From: Gallalistipes aquisgranensis
GTDB lineage: Bacteria; Bacteroidota; Bacteroidia; Bacteroidales; Rikenellaceae
NCBI RefSeq assembly: GCF_014982715.1
Contig: NZ_JADCJY010000001.1
Location: 62,001 to 126,000 of the forward strand
Direction of reading: 5' to 3'
Length of the DNA: 64,000 bases
Positions 16,464-26,072 of this stretch are shown piece after piece (the stretch's first letter is position 1; every line of letters begins with the position of its first letter). A program made the translations under genes and the position numbers. A model generated the notes under the pieces. The model was not told where the DNA came from. It worked only from the letters and a program-made list of their open reading frames with translations, and ran no database searches.

Positions 16464-18050
16464 ATGAAAAAGTGGCTTGTTTTAGGAGTGTTGCTGGCTG
16501 TAACGGGAGCAGCATATGCCGGGACAGAAGTGAAAAGTCCCCGGCCGGATCATGTGATTTTGATCGGACTCGATGCGATGAGTCCACGGGGTATTCAGAA
16601 AGCGGTGACTCCCAATATGAATAAATTAATTGCCGGAGGAGCATCCTGTTTCAACGGACGGTGCGTGCTCTCTCCTGCCAGTACACAGAACTGGACCAGT
16701 ATGCTGACAGGGGCGGTTCCGCTTCAGCACGGAGTAACCGGCAATCCCTGGCAGCGAAACAACCGGCGGATACGCCCCGTTATAACCGGAAAGGAAGATG
16801 TCTTTCCCAGTGTGTTCGAATGGATTCGTGAACAAAGGCCCGACAGTAAGATATATTCATTCTACGAATGGCGCAGCGTAATGAGGATGTTCGTGACCAG
16901 TGTGATGGATGTTTGTGAAAAAAAAGCTACGGGTGTGGAAAGTTTCCGTTCAGGAATGGAGGCATTTTTCGAAGACAAACCCGATTTCCTGTTTATTAAC
17001 ATATTGGAGACCGATCACATAGGGCACGTTAAAGGACATGATACGGATGACTATTATCGTTGTATCGAAAAATACGATGCATTGATCGGGGAGTTTGCGG
17101 ATCGGATTGAAAAAGCCGGAATGTGGGATCGAACGGTCATGATGGTCGTAGCCGATCACGGAGGCTTTCTCGGAACGCATAGCGGTGAATCGCCCGAGGC
17201 TACGGAAATACCTGTGATCCTGTATGGCAAGGGAGTGGCCAAGGGAAAGACTATACCTTATTACTTCATTTTCGATGTTGCTCCGACTGTGGCCTGGTTG
17301 CTGGGTGTAACGCCTCCCGAGGTTTGTGTAGGCAAGCCGTTGACGACGGCGTTTACGGAAAGGGATAAAACCTTTACGTATTCTCCCATGCCGAGGCTCA
17401 GTGTGAACGAAGACTTGTATGAAGAGGGAATTACGGTGGGGATAAGTGCCGATTGGCCGGAGGCTGAAATAAGGTATACGCTTGACGGTTCATTGCCGAC
17501 TTCCCGATCTGCTCTTTATGTGAACCCGTTGAAAATAAGTAAAAATACATTGTTGCAGGCTGTGGCGTTCCGTGACGGGTATCCCAGTCGTCCGGCGCGG
17601 GCTCATTATCGTTTTGTGACGGATGGGCGGCCGTTGGTGAATTATGCGTATTATGTGGATACGTGCAGTATATTCGTTCCCGATTTTGCCGGGATGAAGC
17701 CTGTCGTTACGGGGAAAACGTACGAAATCGACCTGAGGGGGATTCCGGACAGAGAAACTCGCTTCAGTGTCCGTTTCGATGCCCGGATCGAGGTGCCCGC
17801 GGACGGGAAGTATCGATTTCATACCCGTTCCGACGACGGATGTTGGCTCAAAATAGACGGGAAATTGGTGACGAAGACCTCTACGCCTCATTTTCAGGAG
17901 GCTTACGGTGATGTTGAACTGTCAGCCGGGATACATAGGATCGAGGTCGGGTACAGGCAGGATGTAAAACGGAAACATCTCTCCGTTTATATGGCAGGAC
18001 CGGGGGTAGAGGCTCCCGAACGGTTGCTGACTTCGGAATATTTTCGGTAG
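16464..18050 (+). CDS. Exported alkaline-phosphatase-superfamily phosphodiesterase with PA14 domain
   Basis: This is a 528-residue secreted metalloenzyme of the type I phosphodiesterase/nucleotide pyrophosphatase group. A signal peptide (MKKWLVLGVLLAVTGAAYA) is followed by HVILIGLDAMSP (metal-binding Asp), ASTQNWTSMLTG (nucleophile region), ETDHIGHVKGHD and VVADHGGFLGTHSG (zinc ligands). After ~residue 310 a chitobiase/Fn3-associated segment (IRYTLDGSLPTS) appears, then a PA14-like domain (YRFHTRSDDGCWLKIDG), which binds carbohydrate in other proteins. By inference it removes phosphodiester-linked groups from a glycan. The start at 16464 was chosen for the signal peptide. Confidence 0.9.
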   Translation: MKKWLVLGVLLAVTGAAYAGTEVKSPRPDHVILIGLDAMSPRGIQKAVTPNMNKLIAGGASCFNGRCVLSPASTQNWTSMLTGAVPLQHGVTGNPWQRNNRRIRPVITGKEDVFPSVFEWIREQRPDSKIYSFYEWRSVMRMFVTSVMDVCEKKATGVESFRSGMEAFFEDKPDFLFINILETDHIGHVKGHDTDDYYRCIEKYDALIGEFADRIEKAGMWDRTVMMVVADHGGFLGTHSGESPEATEIPVILYGKGVAKGKTIPYYFIFDVAPTVAWLLGVTPPEVCVGKPLTTAFTERDKTFTYSPMPRLSVNEDLYEEGITVGISADWPEAEIRYTLDGSLPTSRSALYVNPLKISKNTLLQAVAFRDGYPSRPARAHYRFVTDGRPLVNYAYYVDTCSIFVPDFAGMKPVVTGKTYEIDLRGIPDRETRFSVRFDARIEVPADGKYRFHTRSDDGCWLKIDGKLVTKTSTPHFQEAYGDVELSAGIHRIEVGYRQDVKRKHLSVYMAGPGVEAPERLLTSEYFR

Positions 18051-18097
18051 GGTACAGACGGATTGAAAGATTGTCAGTCCGGTTCATAAGAGTGAAA

Positions 18098-18131
18098 ATC
18101 CCCCCGTCAGATATCGTTCTGGCGGGGGGAT
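18098..18131. terminator. Hairpin terminator between convergent genes
   Basis: ATCCCCCCGTCAGA pairs with TCTGGCGGGGGGAT around a 6-base loop (one mismatched pair). It lies between the phosphodiesterase gene (+) and the HTCS gene (-). No long T-tract follows. Confidence 0.75.
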
Positions 18132-18146
18132 GTGATATTGGGACGA

Positions 18147-21100
18147 TTAATTGGGCTTCTGTTTGTTTTTCAGGTTATTGCGGTAGGCTGTGGGGGTGGT
18201 CCCGTACAGCGCGTGGAACGATTTGATGAAATAGCTCGGTGAGTTGAATCCCACCATGTAGGAAATTTCCCCTACCGAAAGTCCCGGCTCCGTTTCCAAT
18301 AGGGTGATAGAGGTTTTCAAACGGATGTTGGTAATAAACTGATTCGGAGTCTGTCCTGTCACTCCTTTCAGTTTTGTGAAAAGTTTAGTACGGCCGAGAG
18401 CCATTTCCCGAGCGAAAAGAATAATGTCGAAGTCCGGATTGGTAAGGTTTTTTCGTACGACTTCGGCAGCCTTTTCGATCAGTTGCTGGTCGAGTGAGTT
18501 GGTAGCGATCAGTTGGGGGCGCAGAGAGGTGGACTGAGCGAATTTGTTCTGCATCAGAATACGGGAGTTGACCAAGTTATTGCATTTTGTGATCAGGATA
18601 CGTGAATTGAAAGGTTTGGCGATGTAATCGTCTGCACCATGGCGGAATCCTTCCAGAGTCGATTCTTCCGTGATTCTGGCGGTCAGGATGACGAAGGGAA
18701 TATGACAGGTGGTCAGATTGTTTTTGACTTTCGTGCATAGTTCGTATCCGTCGATGTTAGGCATCATCAGGTCACTGAGTATGATGTCGGGCAACTCCTC
18801 CCTCAGAAGCTGCCAGCCTTCCATTCCATCCTGGGCTTGAATGACTTCGTAGATAGGTTCGAACAGAGAGGTCAGATGCTGCCGCAGGTCGTCGTTGTCT
18901 TCCACGATCAGAATCCGGGTACGTTTCCCGCCGAGCGCTTTGCGGGAACTGGCTATTTCTTCCATGAATTTTTTGTCCGGAAGGTTGTCCGGTGTGTCGG
19001 GATACGGAATGTTTCCGGCCGGGACGGACTTTTTCAGCTCGGGGGGGATGTGCTCTTCTCCAACAGGCAGCGAAACCGAGAATGTCGTGCCGTGTCCGGG
19101 TTCGCTTTGTATGGATATGTCTCCGTAATGGGCTTTTACGATTCCTTTGGCTACGGTGAGTCCGAGGCCGGTGCCTATGGAAGCCTTGTTGTCGTTCGGG
19201 ACTTGAAAAAACGGATCGAAGATCGTCTGTTGATACATGGGTGGAATCCCCGAACCCGTATCAGAGACCCGTATTACGATATGAGTTTTCTCTGCATGTA
19301 TCGCCAGACAGATTTTTCCCTGGGGCGGGGTATATTTGAATGCGTTGGAGAGAAGGTTGTAAAAGACCTTTTCGAGTTGTTCTGTATCGTACCATATTTC
19401 GATCGGTTCGTCGGGGGCTTCCCATATGAAGTCGATCTGCTGTGCGATCGCGTATTCCCTGAATGAGGCATGTATCCGTCCGAGCAGTTCCACGATATTT
19501 TGACAGGTAAAACTCATAGGAATGAAATCCTGCTCTTGTTTTTTGAAATCCAACAATTCGTTGATGAGCCGGTTGATCTTTCCTATATTGTACTGTATGC
19601 CTGTGAGACGGTTGTAGATAGATGGAGGAATGTTGCTTTTTTGCAGGACGGTTTCCAAGTGGCTTTGGATCAAAGTGACGGGTGTCCTGAGTTCGTGGGA
19701 TACGTAAGTGAAAAAACGGAGTTTCGACTGGTTGAGTTCCTGTATCTGATTCCGTTCCCGTTTTTCCATCTCGAGAGAGGTGCGTAGTTTGAGTTTACCT
19801 GTGTAAAACCTCAATAGCAGCACTATGATCGAAAGCAGGAACAATGTCAGGAGCAGATAAGCCCAGGTCGTTTTATGGAACGGGGGATGAACTTTTACGG
19901 TCAGACTGCGGGAGGAGAGTATGCTCCCCTTGTCCGGGTCGATGCTGCGGACGGTGAGCGAGTAGGTGCCGGGGGCCAGGTTGGTGTAAACGATCGGCTG
20001 CCCGGGGGTTCCTCGAATCCATTCCGTATCGAAACCCGTTAGACGATACTCTGTTTCGTTGCGGATGTAAGGAATATAATTGGTGATTGCGTACTCGATG
20101 GAAAAGGTGGTCTGGCCCGGACGAAGGTCGATTCCCTGTTGGTAGAATAGTGACTGGGAAAGTATGCCGTCCGGCCCGTTTGTGACAATTTTTTTATTGT
20201 TGACTTTGAGTGCAGTGAAATAGATGTCGGAAAGAGTTTGAAGTTCTGCCAGTTCTTTTTCTTCGAATGAAATCAAGGATTTGAATCCGCAGACATAAAT
20301 TTCCTTGTTGCTCGAAACGTACAGGCCATAAGGAGATATGTCCGAAACGGGAAACCCATTGTCTTTCGTGTAATTGCTGAATACACCGTTTTCTGGGTCG
20401 AAACGTGTGAATCCTCCGTTGGTGGCCAGTAACAGATAGCCTGCAGGAGATTCGTCGATATCCAAGATATAGTCGTTTATGAGTGTACTGTTGCGGGTTG
20501 TATAACTTTCGAATGTGTTGGTCTGGGGACGGTATACGAGTAGTCCCGCACCGGAAGAACCCAGCCAGATGCGACCGTGCCGGTCCTGGGACAGGACCAG
20601 GACGTGACTTTGTCCCAAAGGGGTGTCTTCTCCTGAAAAGTATATTTCCTGTTTGTGTGTTTTCAGGTTGTACCTGATGACTTTGCCGGAGAGAGCCTGC
20701 CAGCAGTTGCTGTCCCGGTCGATCAGCATGTCTGTGATGTATCGGTTGTTTGCTTCCGGTGTGTCGACTAATCTGCGGCAGGTGCCTGTGCGTTTGTTGA
20801 AGACAACCACTCCTTTCTGGGTTGTCAGCAGTAATTCGTGTTCGCCGGCAGGTGCGATTTTCCGGATGTTATCGTCCGGGATGGTCCACGGTGTGTTTTT
20901 TTTATGGCGGTAAACGGAGATTCGGTGTGTAGCCAGATTCATCCGGTTGAGTCCGCCGAGTAGCGTGCCTATCCATAGGGTGTTTTCCTTTTTGTCCAGC
21001 CAAAGCGATTTGATACTATGGCTGGAGAACATTTTGTCCGGATATTTTTTCACCGAACCGTCGTTTTTGTTATATTGGAGAAGTCCGGCGCTTTCGGAGC

Positions 21101-22157
21101 CGATCCAAAAGTTTCCGTTTCCGTCGTCTGTCAGGCAACTGATGATCGACAGGGAAGGATTGGAAAATATTGTTTTATGGAATCGGTAGAAGTCGTAGTC
21201 CGGATTGTAGAGGCTGATTCCTCCGAAATATGATCCGATCCAGATCGTCCCCTGATGATCTTTCATAATACTCCATATCGAAGAGTGGGGTAGGGAATGA
21301 GGGTCGTCATTCGAATGATCCGCGTGGAGCATGGAGCGGTTTTCCGGGTACAGAATGTTGATCCCCTTGAATGTTCCGATCCAGTAATTTCCGGAATTGT
21401 CTTCGCAGACAGTTCTTGTGTAATTGTCCGAGAGTGAATTGGGGTCATTCGGATTGTGACGATAATTGATTGTCTCCCCGCTTTTGTCGATTCGGTAAAT
21501 ACCGTCGGATTGGGTGCATATCCATAAATTGCGTTTGGAATCCTCGTAAATGTTTACAATATGTTTGCCTTCGAGCAGCGAGGTTTCCTTGCGGTTCCGG
21601 TCGATGAAGAGAATTCCGTTATTCGCAGTCCCGATCATCAGATACCCGGCCGAGTTTTCGTAAATGCAGCGGATTTTGCTATGGGGATTGATCCTGTAAT
21701 ATTCTTCGAGAGTGTGTCCGTCGTATTTCCATACCATATTGGAAGTACATACCCATAGTTGTCCCCGATTGTAGCTGATGGCTTGAACGTCGTGTTTGCG
21801 GAGTGTCCGGAATTTTTCGGTTCGGAGGTCCATTTCGCAGAGAGCGTATTTGCACAAAACAAACAATTTCCCGTCCCGGTTGCCGCATACGGTGCGTATG
21901 TTGTTGCTGTATAGACTGGTACTGTCGCCCGGAATGGGCCTGAAAACCTCGAATTCCTGGCCGTTGTATCGGTTCAGTCCGTCCTGGGTGGCGATCCAGA
22001 TCATGTTGAATTCGTCCTGGTAGAATGATGTGACACAAGATTGGGCCAATCCGTTTTCAATTCCGAGATGAGAAAAACGGAAAGTATTCCGGGCTGTTGT
22101 ACTATGTATCAGGAAAAACGATAATAACAACAAAAATAATTGTAGCGGAAGGTGCAT
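18147..22157 (-). CDS. Hybrid two-component system sensor/regulator (HTCS)
   Basis: This ~1336-residue membrane regulator combines sensor kinase and transcription factor. Order: signal peptide (MHLPLQLFLLLLSFFLIHS); a large periplasmic two-propeller sensor with repeated IWIATQDGLNRYN-type blocks; a Y_Y_Y domain; one membrane helix (WAYLLLTLFLLSIIVLLLRF). Then come HisKA with phospho-acceptor His in YVSHELRTPVTLI, HATPase (DTGSGIP, GTGLGLT), a receiver with Asp in DIILSDLMMPNIDGYE, and a C-terminal AraC helix-turn-helix (VGEISYMVGFNSPSYFIKSF). HTCS proteins bind an oligosaccharide in the periplasm and activate PUL promoters. The ATG at 22157 is used; the frame further upstream begins only at TTG. 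Confidence 0.95.
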   Translation of the reverse strand: MHLPLQLFLLLLSFFLIHSTTARNTFRFSHLGIENGLAQSCVTSFYQDEFNMIWIATQDGLNRYNGQEFEVFRPIPGDSTSLYSNNIRTVCGNRDGKLFVLCKYALCEMDLRTEKFRTLRKHDVQAISYNRGQLWVCTSNMVWKYDGHTLEEYYRINPHSKIRCIYENSAGYLMIGTANNGILFIDRNRKETSLLEGKHIVNIYEDSKRNLWICTQSDGIYRIDKSGETINYRHNPNDPNSLSDNYTRTVCEDNSGNYWIGTFKGINILYPENRSMLHADHSNDDPHSLPHSSIWSIMKDHQGTIWIGSYFGGISLYNPDYDFYRFHKTIFSNPSLSIISCLTDDGNGNFWIGSESAGLLQYNKNDGSVKKYPDKMFSSHSIKSLWLDKKENTLWIGTLLGGLNRMNLATHRISVYRHKKNTPWTIPDDNIRKIAPAGEHELLLTTQKGVVVFNKRTGTCRRLVDTPEANNRYITDMLIDRDSNCWQALSGKVIRYNLKTHKQEIYFSGEDTPLGQSHVLVLSQDRHGRIWLGSSGAGLLVYRPQTNTFESYTTRNSTLINDYILDIDESPAGYLLLATNGGFTRFDPENGVFSNYTKDNGFPVSDISPYGLYVSSNKEIYVCGFKSLISFEEKELAELQTLSDIYFTALKVNNKKIVTNGPDGILSQSLFYQQGIDLRPGQTTFSIEYAITNYIPYIRNETEYRLTGFDTEWIRGTPGQPIVYTNLAPGTYSLTVRSIDPDKGSILSSRSLTVKVHPPFHKTTWAYLLLTLFLLSIIVLLLRFYTGKLKLRTSLEMEKRERNQIQELNQSKLRFFTYVSHELRTPVTLIQSHLETVLQKSNIPPSIYNRLTGIQYNIGKINRLINELLDFKKQEQDFIPMSFTCQNIVELLGRIHASFREYAIAQQIDFIWEAPDEPIEIWYDTEQLEKVFYNLLSNAFKYTPPQGKICLAIHAEKTHIVIRVSDTGSGIPPMYQQTIFDPFFQVPNDNKASIGTGLGLTVAKGIVKAHYGDISIQSEPGHGTTFSVSLPVGEEHIPPELKKSVPAGNIPYPDTPDNLPDKKFMEEIASSRKALGGKRTRILIVEDNDDLRQHLTSLFEPIYEVIQAQDGMEGWQLLREELPDIILSDLMMPNIDGYELCTKVKNNLTTCHIPFVILTARITEESTLEGFRHGADDYIAKPFNSRILITKCNNLVNSRILMQNKFAQSTSLRPQLIATNSLDQQLIEKAAEVVRKNLTNPDFDIILFAREMALGRTKLFTKLKGVTGQTPNQFITNIRLKTSITLLETEPGLSVGEISYMVGFNSPSYFIKSFHALYGTTPTAYRNNLKNKQKPN

Positions 22158-22324
22158 CTGTTTTAGGCTTGGATTTGTATTTATATGCAAAATAACAGAA
22201 TTTACATAGAGTGTTGTTTTTTATTTGATTTTTTTGGACAAATTTTATGTAAAAGTGTACGGGAATCGTATGATAAACTTTAGGGGGATTATACCTTGCA
22301 AAATCCGCATATGTTTTTGATGGT

Positions 22325-24583
22325 ATGAGAACTGCTTGTTTTTTTCTGTTTGTTTTTGAAATTGTTAATGCTTTCTCCCTTTGTGCTCAAAATGTTGCGG
22401 AGGACGCGGTTGATCCTTTTCATGGGGCGGACAACAGAGGGAATACATTCGTTGGTGCGGCTATGCCTTTTTCAATGGTGAAGCCGGGGCCGGACAGTTG
22501 GATGCCTTCGCGTTGGTTGAATTCTAATTCGGGTTACGGAACGGGACAATCGGTCTGCGGATTCAGCCAAACCCATGTCAGCGGCACCGGAGGAGCTGCG
22601 AAATATGGGCATTTTCGGGTAATGCCCATGATCGGAGATGTGAACCGGCGGGATTGCTCCGAACCTGTGAGGGATGAGATTGCCGCTCCCGGTTATTATG
22701 CTGCCACGCTTGCGGGGTCCGAAATCCGTTGTGAGCTGACGCTTACTCCTCATGTGGCATATCACCGCTATACGGCAGGCCGCGGTGATTCTCTTAATGT
22801 TTTATTCGATGTATCCTCGTTGCTGGACAAAGGTTCTACGCCGCAGCATCTGCTTGAAAGCGGGGTTGAGATACTCTCCCCCCGGGAGATGACCGGCTAT
22901 TGCCGGTCAGAAGGAGGATGGAATGAAGGTGCTCCCTATACAGTCTATTTCTATGCCCGGTTTGACCTGGAAGCTTCCGGGTGGGGAACATTTCGGGAAG
23001 GCCGTCTTTCAAGGGGAAATTGTATCGAACGATCCATCAATCCGCATGACCATACCCGGAAAGCCGCTTACATGACTTTCCCGCTCGGGGCTGATCGGAC
23101 GGTAACTTTAAAGATGGGTATTTCTTTTGTAAGCGGACAGAAGGCTCGGGAGAATTACGAAGCCGAAGCGGGAGATCTTTCGTTCGACCGGGCCAGGGCA
23201 AAGGCCCGGGAAATGTGGAATACCTATCTCGGAAGATTGGATGTAAAGTGTTCCGATCCGGGTGTACGCACTATGATTTATAATGGTCTTTATCGGGCAT
23301 TGCTGATGCCGGTAGACCGAACCGGAGAGATGCCCGGCTGGGGGAATACGGTTTGTTACGATGATTTTTATGCGATTTGGGATACGTTTCGTACGGCGCT
23401 TCCTCTTCTCGGACTGATCGCTCCTGAGAAACTGGCCGATATGGTGAATGCACTGGTCTCAATCGGAGAGCGTGAGGGATTCATGCCCGATGCCCGAAGC
23501 GGCAATTGGACGGGACTGACACAGGGGGGAAGTAATTGTGATGTGGTGATCGCCGATGCTTATGTGAAAAAAATAGGAGGGATTGATTACAGGGCGGCGT
23601 GGAGGCAGATGAGGCGCAATGCGGAGATGGAGCCCGATGCACCGCGACGTTATGGCCGCGGAGGAGTTGTGCAGTTTGATACATTGGGATATGTCAGCGA
23701 TCGTTTCGAAAGAAGCGGAACCCGTCAGATGGAATATGCCTATTGTGATTTTGCTCTGTGGCAGTTGGCCAAAGGATTGGGCGATACGGCCGCTGTCGTC
23801 CGTTATCTGGACCGTTCCCGTCGTTGGACGGCTCTTTGGAATCCGGATGCCGAAGATTCGGGATTCAGGGGATTTGTCTGGCCGAAACAGGAGAACGGAA
23901 TATGGCGGGAAAAGTTCTCGGCGCTTACGGTGGGAAGCTGGCGGGGTGTTTTTTATGAGGGGACTTCGTGGCAGTATTCTCTGTATGCACCTCACGATGT
24001 GGAGCGGCTTATCGCTCTGTGCGGAGGACGGGAGGAGTTCGTCCGGCGTCTCGATTTCTTTTTCGAAAAAGGGTTTGCCGGAGAGAAGGGATTTTATAAT
24101 GTCGGGAACGAACCGTCGTTCCTTACGCCTTGTCTTTATATATGGGCCGGGCGTTATGATCTGACGGCCTGTCGTGTCAGGGAGATCGGTGACCGTTATT
24201 ATCGACCGGGCCGGGCCGGCTTGCCCGGTAACGACGATTCGGGTGCCATGAGCAGCTGGTATGCCTTTCATGCGTTGGGATTGTATCCGAATGCCGGGCA
24301 GGATTACTATTTGCTTACTTCTCCCCGGATAGAGCATGCCGAACTATGTCTGCCGGAGGGAAAAACCTTCCGAATCATAGTCAGGCATGCCGCTCCCGAT
24401 CATATTTATATCCGTTCCGCCCGGCTTAACGGTCATCCGATAAACCGGGCGTGGATTCGTCATGCGGAGATCGTTGCCGGAGGAGAGTTGGAACTGACTA
24501 TGGGTGCTGAACCTTCCGGGTTCGGCCGGAAGAATCTGCCTCCTTCGTTGCCGTTGTCCGGGGAGTGTCCGAATAGTAGATGA
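22325..24583 (+). CDS. GH92 family alpha-mannosidase
   Basis: This 752-residue exported exo-alpha-mannosidase-like enzyme begins with a signal peptide (MRTACFFLFVFEIVNAFSLCAQ). Family blocks are VDPFHGADNRGNTFVGAAMPF, SMVKPGPDS, CGFSQTHVSGTGG, YDDFYAIWDTFRTALPL and GNDDSGAMSSWYAFHALGL, the last carrying the acidic catalytic region. GH92 enzymes are calcium-dependent and release mannose, often from N-glycans or yeast mannan. The gene is transcribed divergently from the HTCS. Its 3' end overlaps the convergent ADP-ribosylglycohydrolase-like gene by 86 bases. Length is typical. Confidence 0.95.
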   Translation: MRTACFFLFVFEIVNAFSLCAQNVAEDAVDPFHGADNRGNTFVGAAMPFSMVKPGPDSWMPSRWLNSNSGYGTGQSVCGFSQTHVSGTGGAAKYGHFRVMPMIGDVNRRDCSEPVRDEIAAPGYYAATLAGSEIRCELTLTPHVAYHRYTAGRGDSLNVLFDVSSLLDKGSTPQHLLESGVEILSPREMTGYCRSEGGWNEGAPYTVYFYARFDLEASGWGTFREGRLSRGNCIERSINPHDHTRKAAYMTFPLGADRTVTLKMGISFVSGQKARENYEAEAGDLSFDRARAKAREMWNTYLGRLDVKCSDPGVRTMIYNGLYRALLMPVDRTGEMPGWGNTVCYDDFYAIWDTFRTALPLLGLIAPEKLADMVNALVSIGEREGFMPDARSGNWTGLTQGGSNCDVVIADAYVKKIGGIDYRAAWRQMRRNAEMEPDAPRRYGRGGVVQFDTLGYVSDRFERSGTRQMEYAYCDFALWQLAKGLGDTAAVVRYLDRSRRWTALWNPDAEDSGFRGFVWPKQENGIWREKFSALTVGSWRGVFYEGTSWQYSLYAPHDVERLIALCGGREEFVRRLDFFFEKGFAGEKGFYNVGNEPSFLTPCLYIWAGRYDLTACRVREIGDRYYRPGRAGLPGNDDSGAMSSWYAFHALGLYPNAGQDYYLLTSPRIEHAELCLPEGKTFRIIVRHAAPDHIYIRSARLNGHPINRAWIRHAEIVAGGELELTMGAEPSGFGRKNLPPSLPLSGECPNSR

Positions 24584-26072
24584 AATCCTTCAGCAGCAAA
24601 GAGTAGGGCTTTTCATAGTTCTTCCATCGGATTTCTACGGTGTAATCGTCTTCCGGAAGTCCGTACTTATGGAAAATGTCGTAGCGGCGCTGGATAAAAT
24701 CGCATGGCATATCAAACGATTCCATTTTTTTGCCGTTCAGGTAGATGTCGAACAGTGCCGTATACTCCTCTTTTCCGGTTTTGCCTCGTTTCATCGTGCC
24801 GTGGAATATGAATCCTGTGCCATGGAACTTCATGGTTATTCCTTCCTGCCCGAACTCTTTCCCTACATGAATCCGTTCTACCGGATAGAGACCGCTGAAA
24901 CTCTGCTCCAGGGGAAGAGGGGTGGGGGTCTGGAGAATTATTTCCGCTGAACTGCCCTTGATCCGGCCTCCGTTTTTGCGGATCATTTCTCCGGCATGTC
25001 TGAAACTCATTTCGTATATCTGAAGGAGGGTCGATTCCGTGAAAGGAAATTTGTCGTTTTCGACCTGGGCCATGCCTCGGGTCCATTGTTCTCCTATTTT
25101 GTCATAACCGAGCATGGTGCCGAGAATTCCGCATGCAGTAGCCGGATTGCAGTCGGAGTCCTGCCCGCAACGGGTGGAAATATCCATCGTTTTGAAAAAA
25201 TCGCCTTCCCCGTACAACAGTCCCATTACTACGTATGCCGAATTCAGTGCGGCGTCTATATTGTAAGGATGGTCGACACCGTAACCGCAGCCGATATCTT
25301 CGTTTCCGTGCAAGGTTTCCAGTTCTTCCCATGTTTTAAGCCAATTATCCGGATATTTTTTCCATAGGGTGATCGTATTGGAGATACATCGATGATACCG
25401 GCTGGCAGCCGGTATTGCCTCCAGCGCCTCAGTGACGATCCGTTCCATATCGTCGTACACGAAAGCCAGGGAATAGAGGGCCGCGACGAAAGCCCCTCCG
25501 TAAACTCCGTCTCCATAGTTCATGATATGACCTAATTTCCAGCTGTATCGTGCAGCGGTTTCCGGCATGCCCGGACACATCAGGCCGATGAAATCGGCCT
25601 GTATCTGGAAATCGATGTCATCGGCATGGGGATTGTTGATCCAGTGTCCTGACGCCGGAGGCATCGTTCCGCGGAGTATTTGGTAACGGGCGATCTGGTT
25701 TGCGTGCCAAAGTTTGTAATCGGCATGGGCAAATGCCCTGGCAAATGTGTCCACAGGGGCTTCGAGTCCATGTTGGTCGATTGTTTCCATGTGGCAGATG
25801 TCCATATAAATGTCGTCGTACAGACCAGCCCGTTTTTCAAATGTTGTGCGGATATAGTCGTCGTACCAGGGAATGTCGTATTCTGGGGGGATTGTGATGC
25901 CTTTGAATTTGAATTCTGTTGGGCCACCGTAGGTACAGCCGATGATTTGGCCGGCCCATCCCCCGCGGATTTTGTCCATGAGGACGGAATCGGACAGTGT
26001 GAGGCTTTTTTCTTTTGAACAGCCTCCTGCAAACAGAACTGCCAGAATGAGCGTAATTGATTTTATCTTCAT
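24498..26072 (-). CDS. ADP-ribosylglycohydrolase-fold lipoprotein
   Basis: This is a 524-residue lipoprotein (lipobox AGGC after a short hydrophobic signal). Residues ~30-370 have the ADP-ribosylglycohydrolase (DraG-like) pattern: MDKIRGGWAGQIIGCTYGG at the start, the metal site YDDIYMDICHMETI and the late GQDSDCNPATACGILG. Residues ~400-515 form an extra beta-rich domain (EGITMKFHGTGFIFHGTM, DYTVEIRWKNYEK) that may bind a carbohydrate. Known family members cleave ADP-ribose from Arg or similar N-glycosidic bonds in the cytoplasm. An exported copy in a sugar cassette suggests another glycosidic substrate (inference). The start overlaps the upstream Gfo/Idh stop by four bases. Confidence 0.88.
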   Translation of the reverse strand: MKIKSITLILAVLFAGGCSKEKSLTLSDSVLMDKIRGGWAGQIIGCTYGGPTEFKFKGITIPPEYDIPWYDDYIRTTFEKRAGLYDDIYMDICHMETIDQHGLEAPVDTFARAFAHADYKLWHANQIARYQILRGTMPPASGHWINNPHADDIDFQIQADFIGLMCPGMPETAARYSWKLGHIMNYGDGVYGGAFVAALYSLAFVYDDMERIVTEALEAIPAASRYHRCISNTITLWKKYPDNWLKTWEELETLHGNEDIGCGYGVDHPYNIDAALNSAYVVMGLLYGEGDFFKTMDISTRCGQDSDCNPATACGILGTMLGYDKIGEQWTRGMAQVENDKFPFTESTLLQIYEMSFRHAGEMIRKNGGRIKGSSAEIILQTPTPLPLEQSFSGLYPVERIHVGKEFGQEGITMKFHGTGFIFHGTMKRGKTGKEEYTALFDIYLNGKKMESFDMPCDFIQRRYDIFHKYGLPEDDYTVEIRWKNYEKPYSLLLKDFIYYSDTPRTTATKEADSSGRTRKVQHP

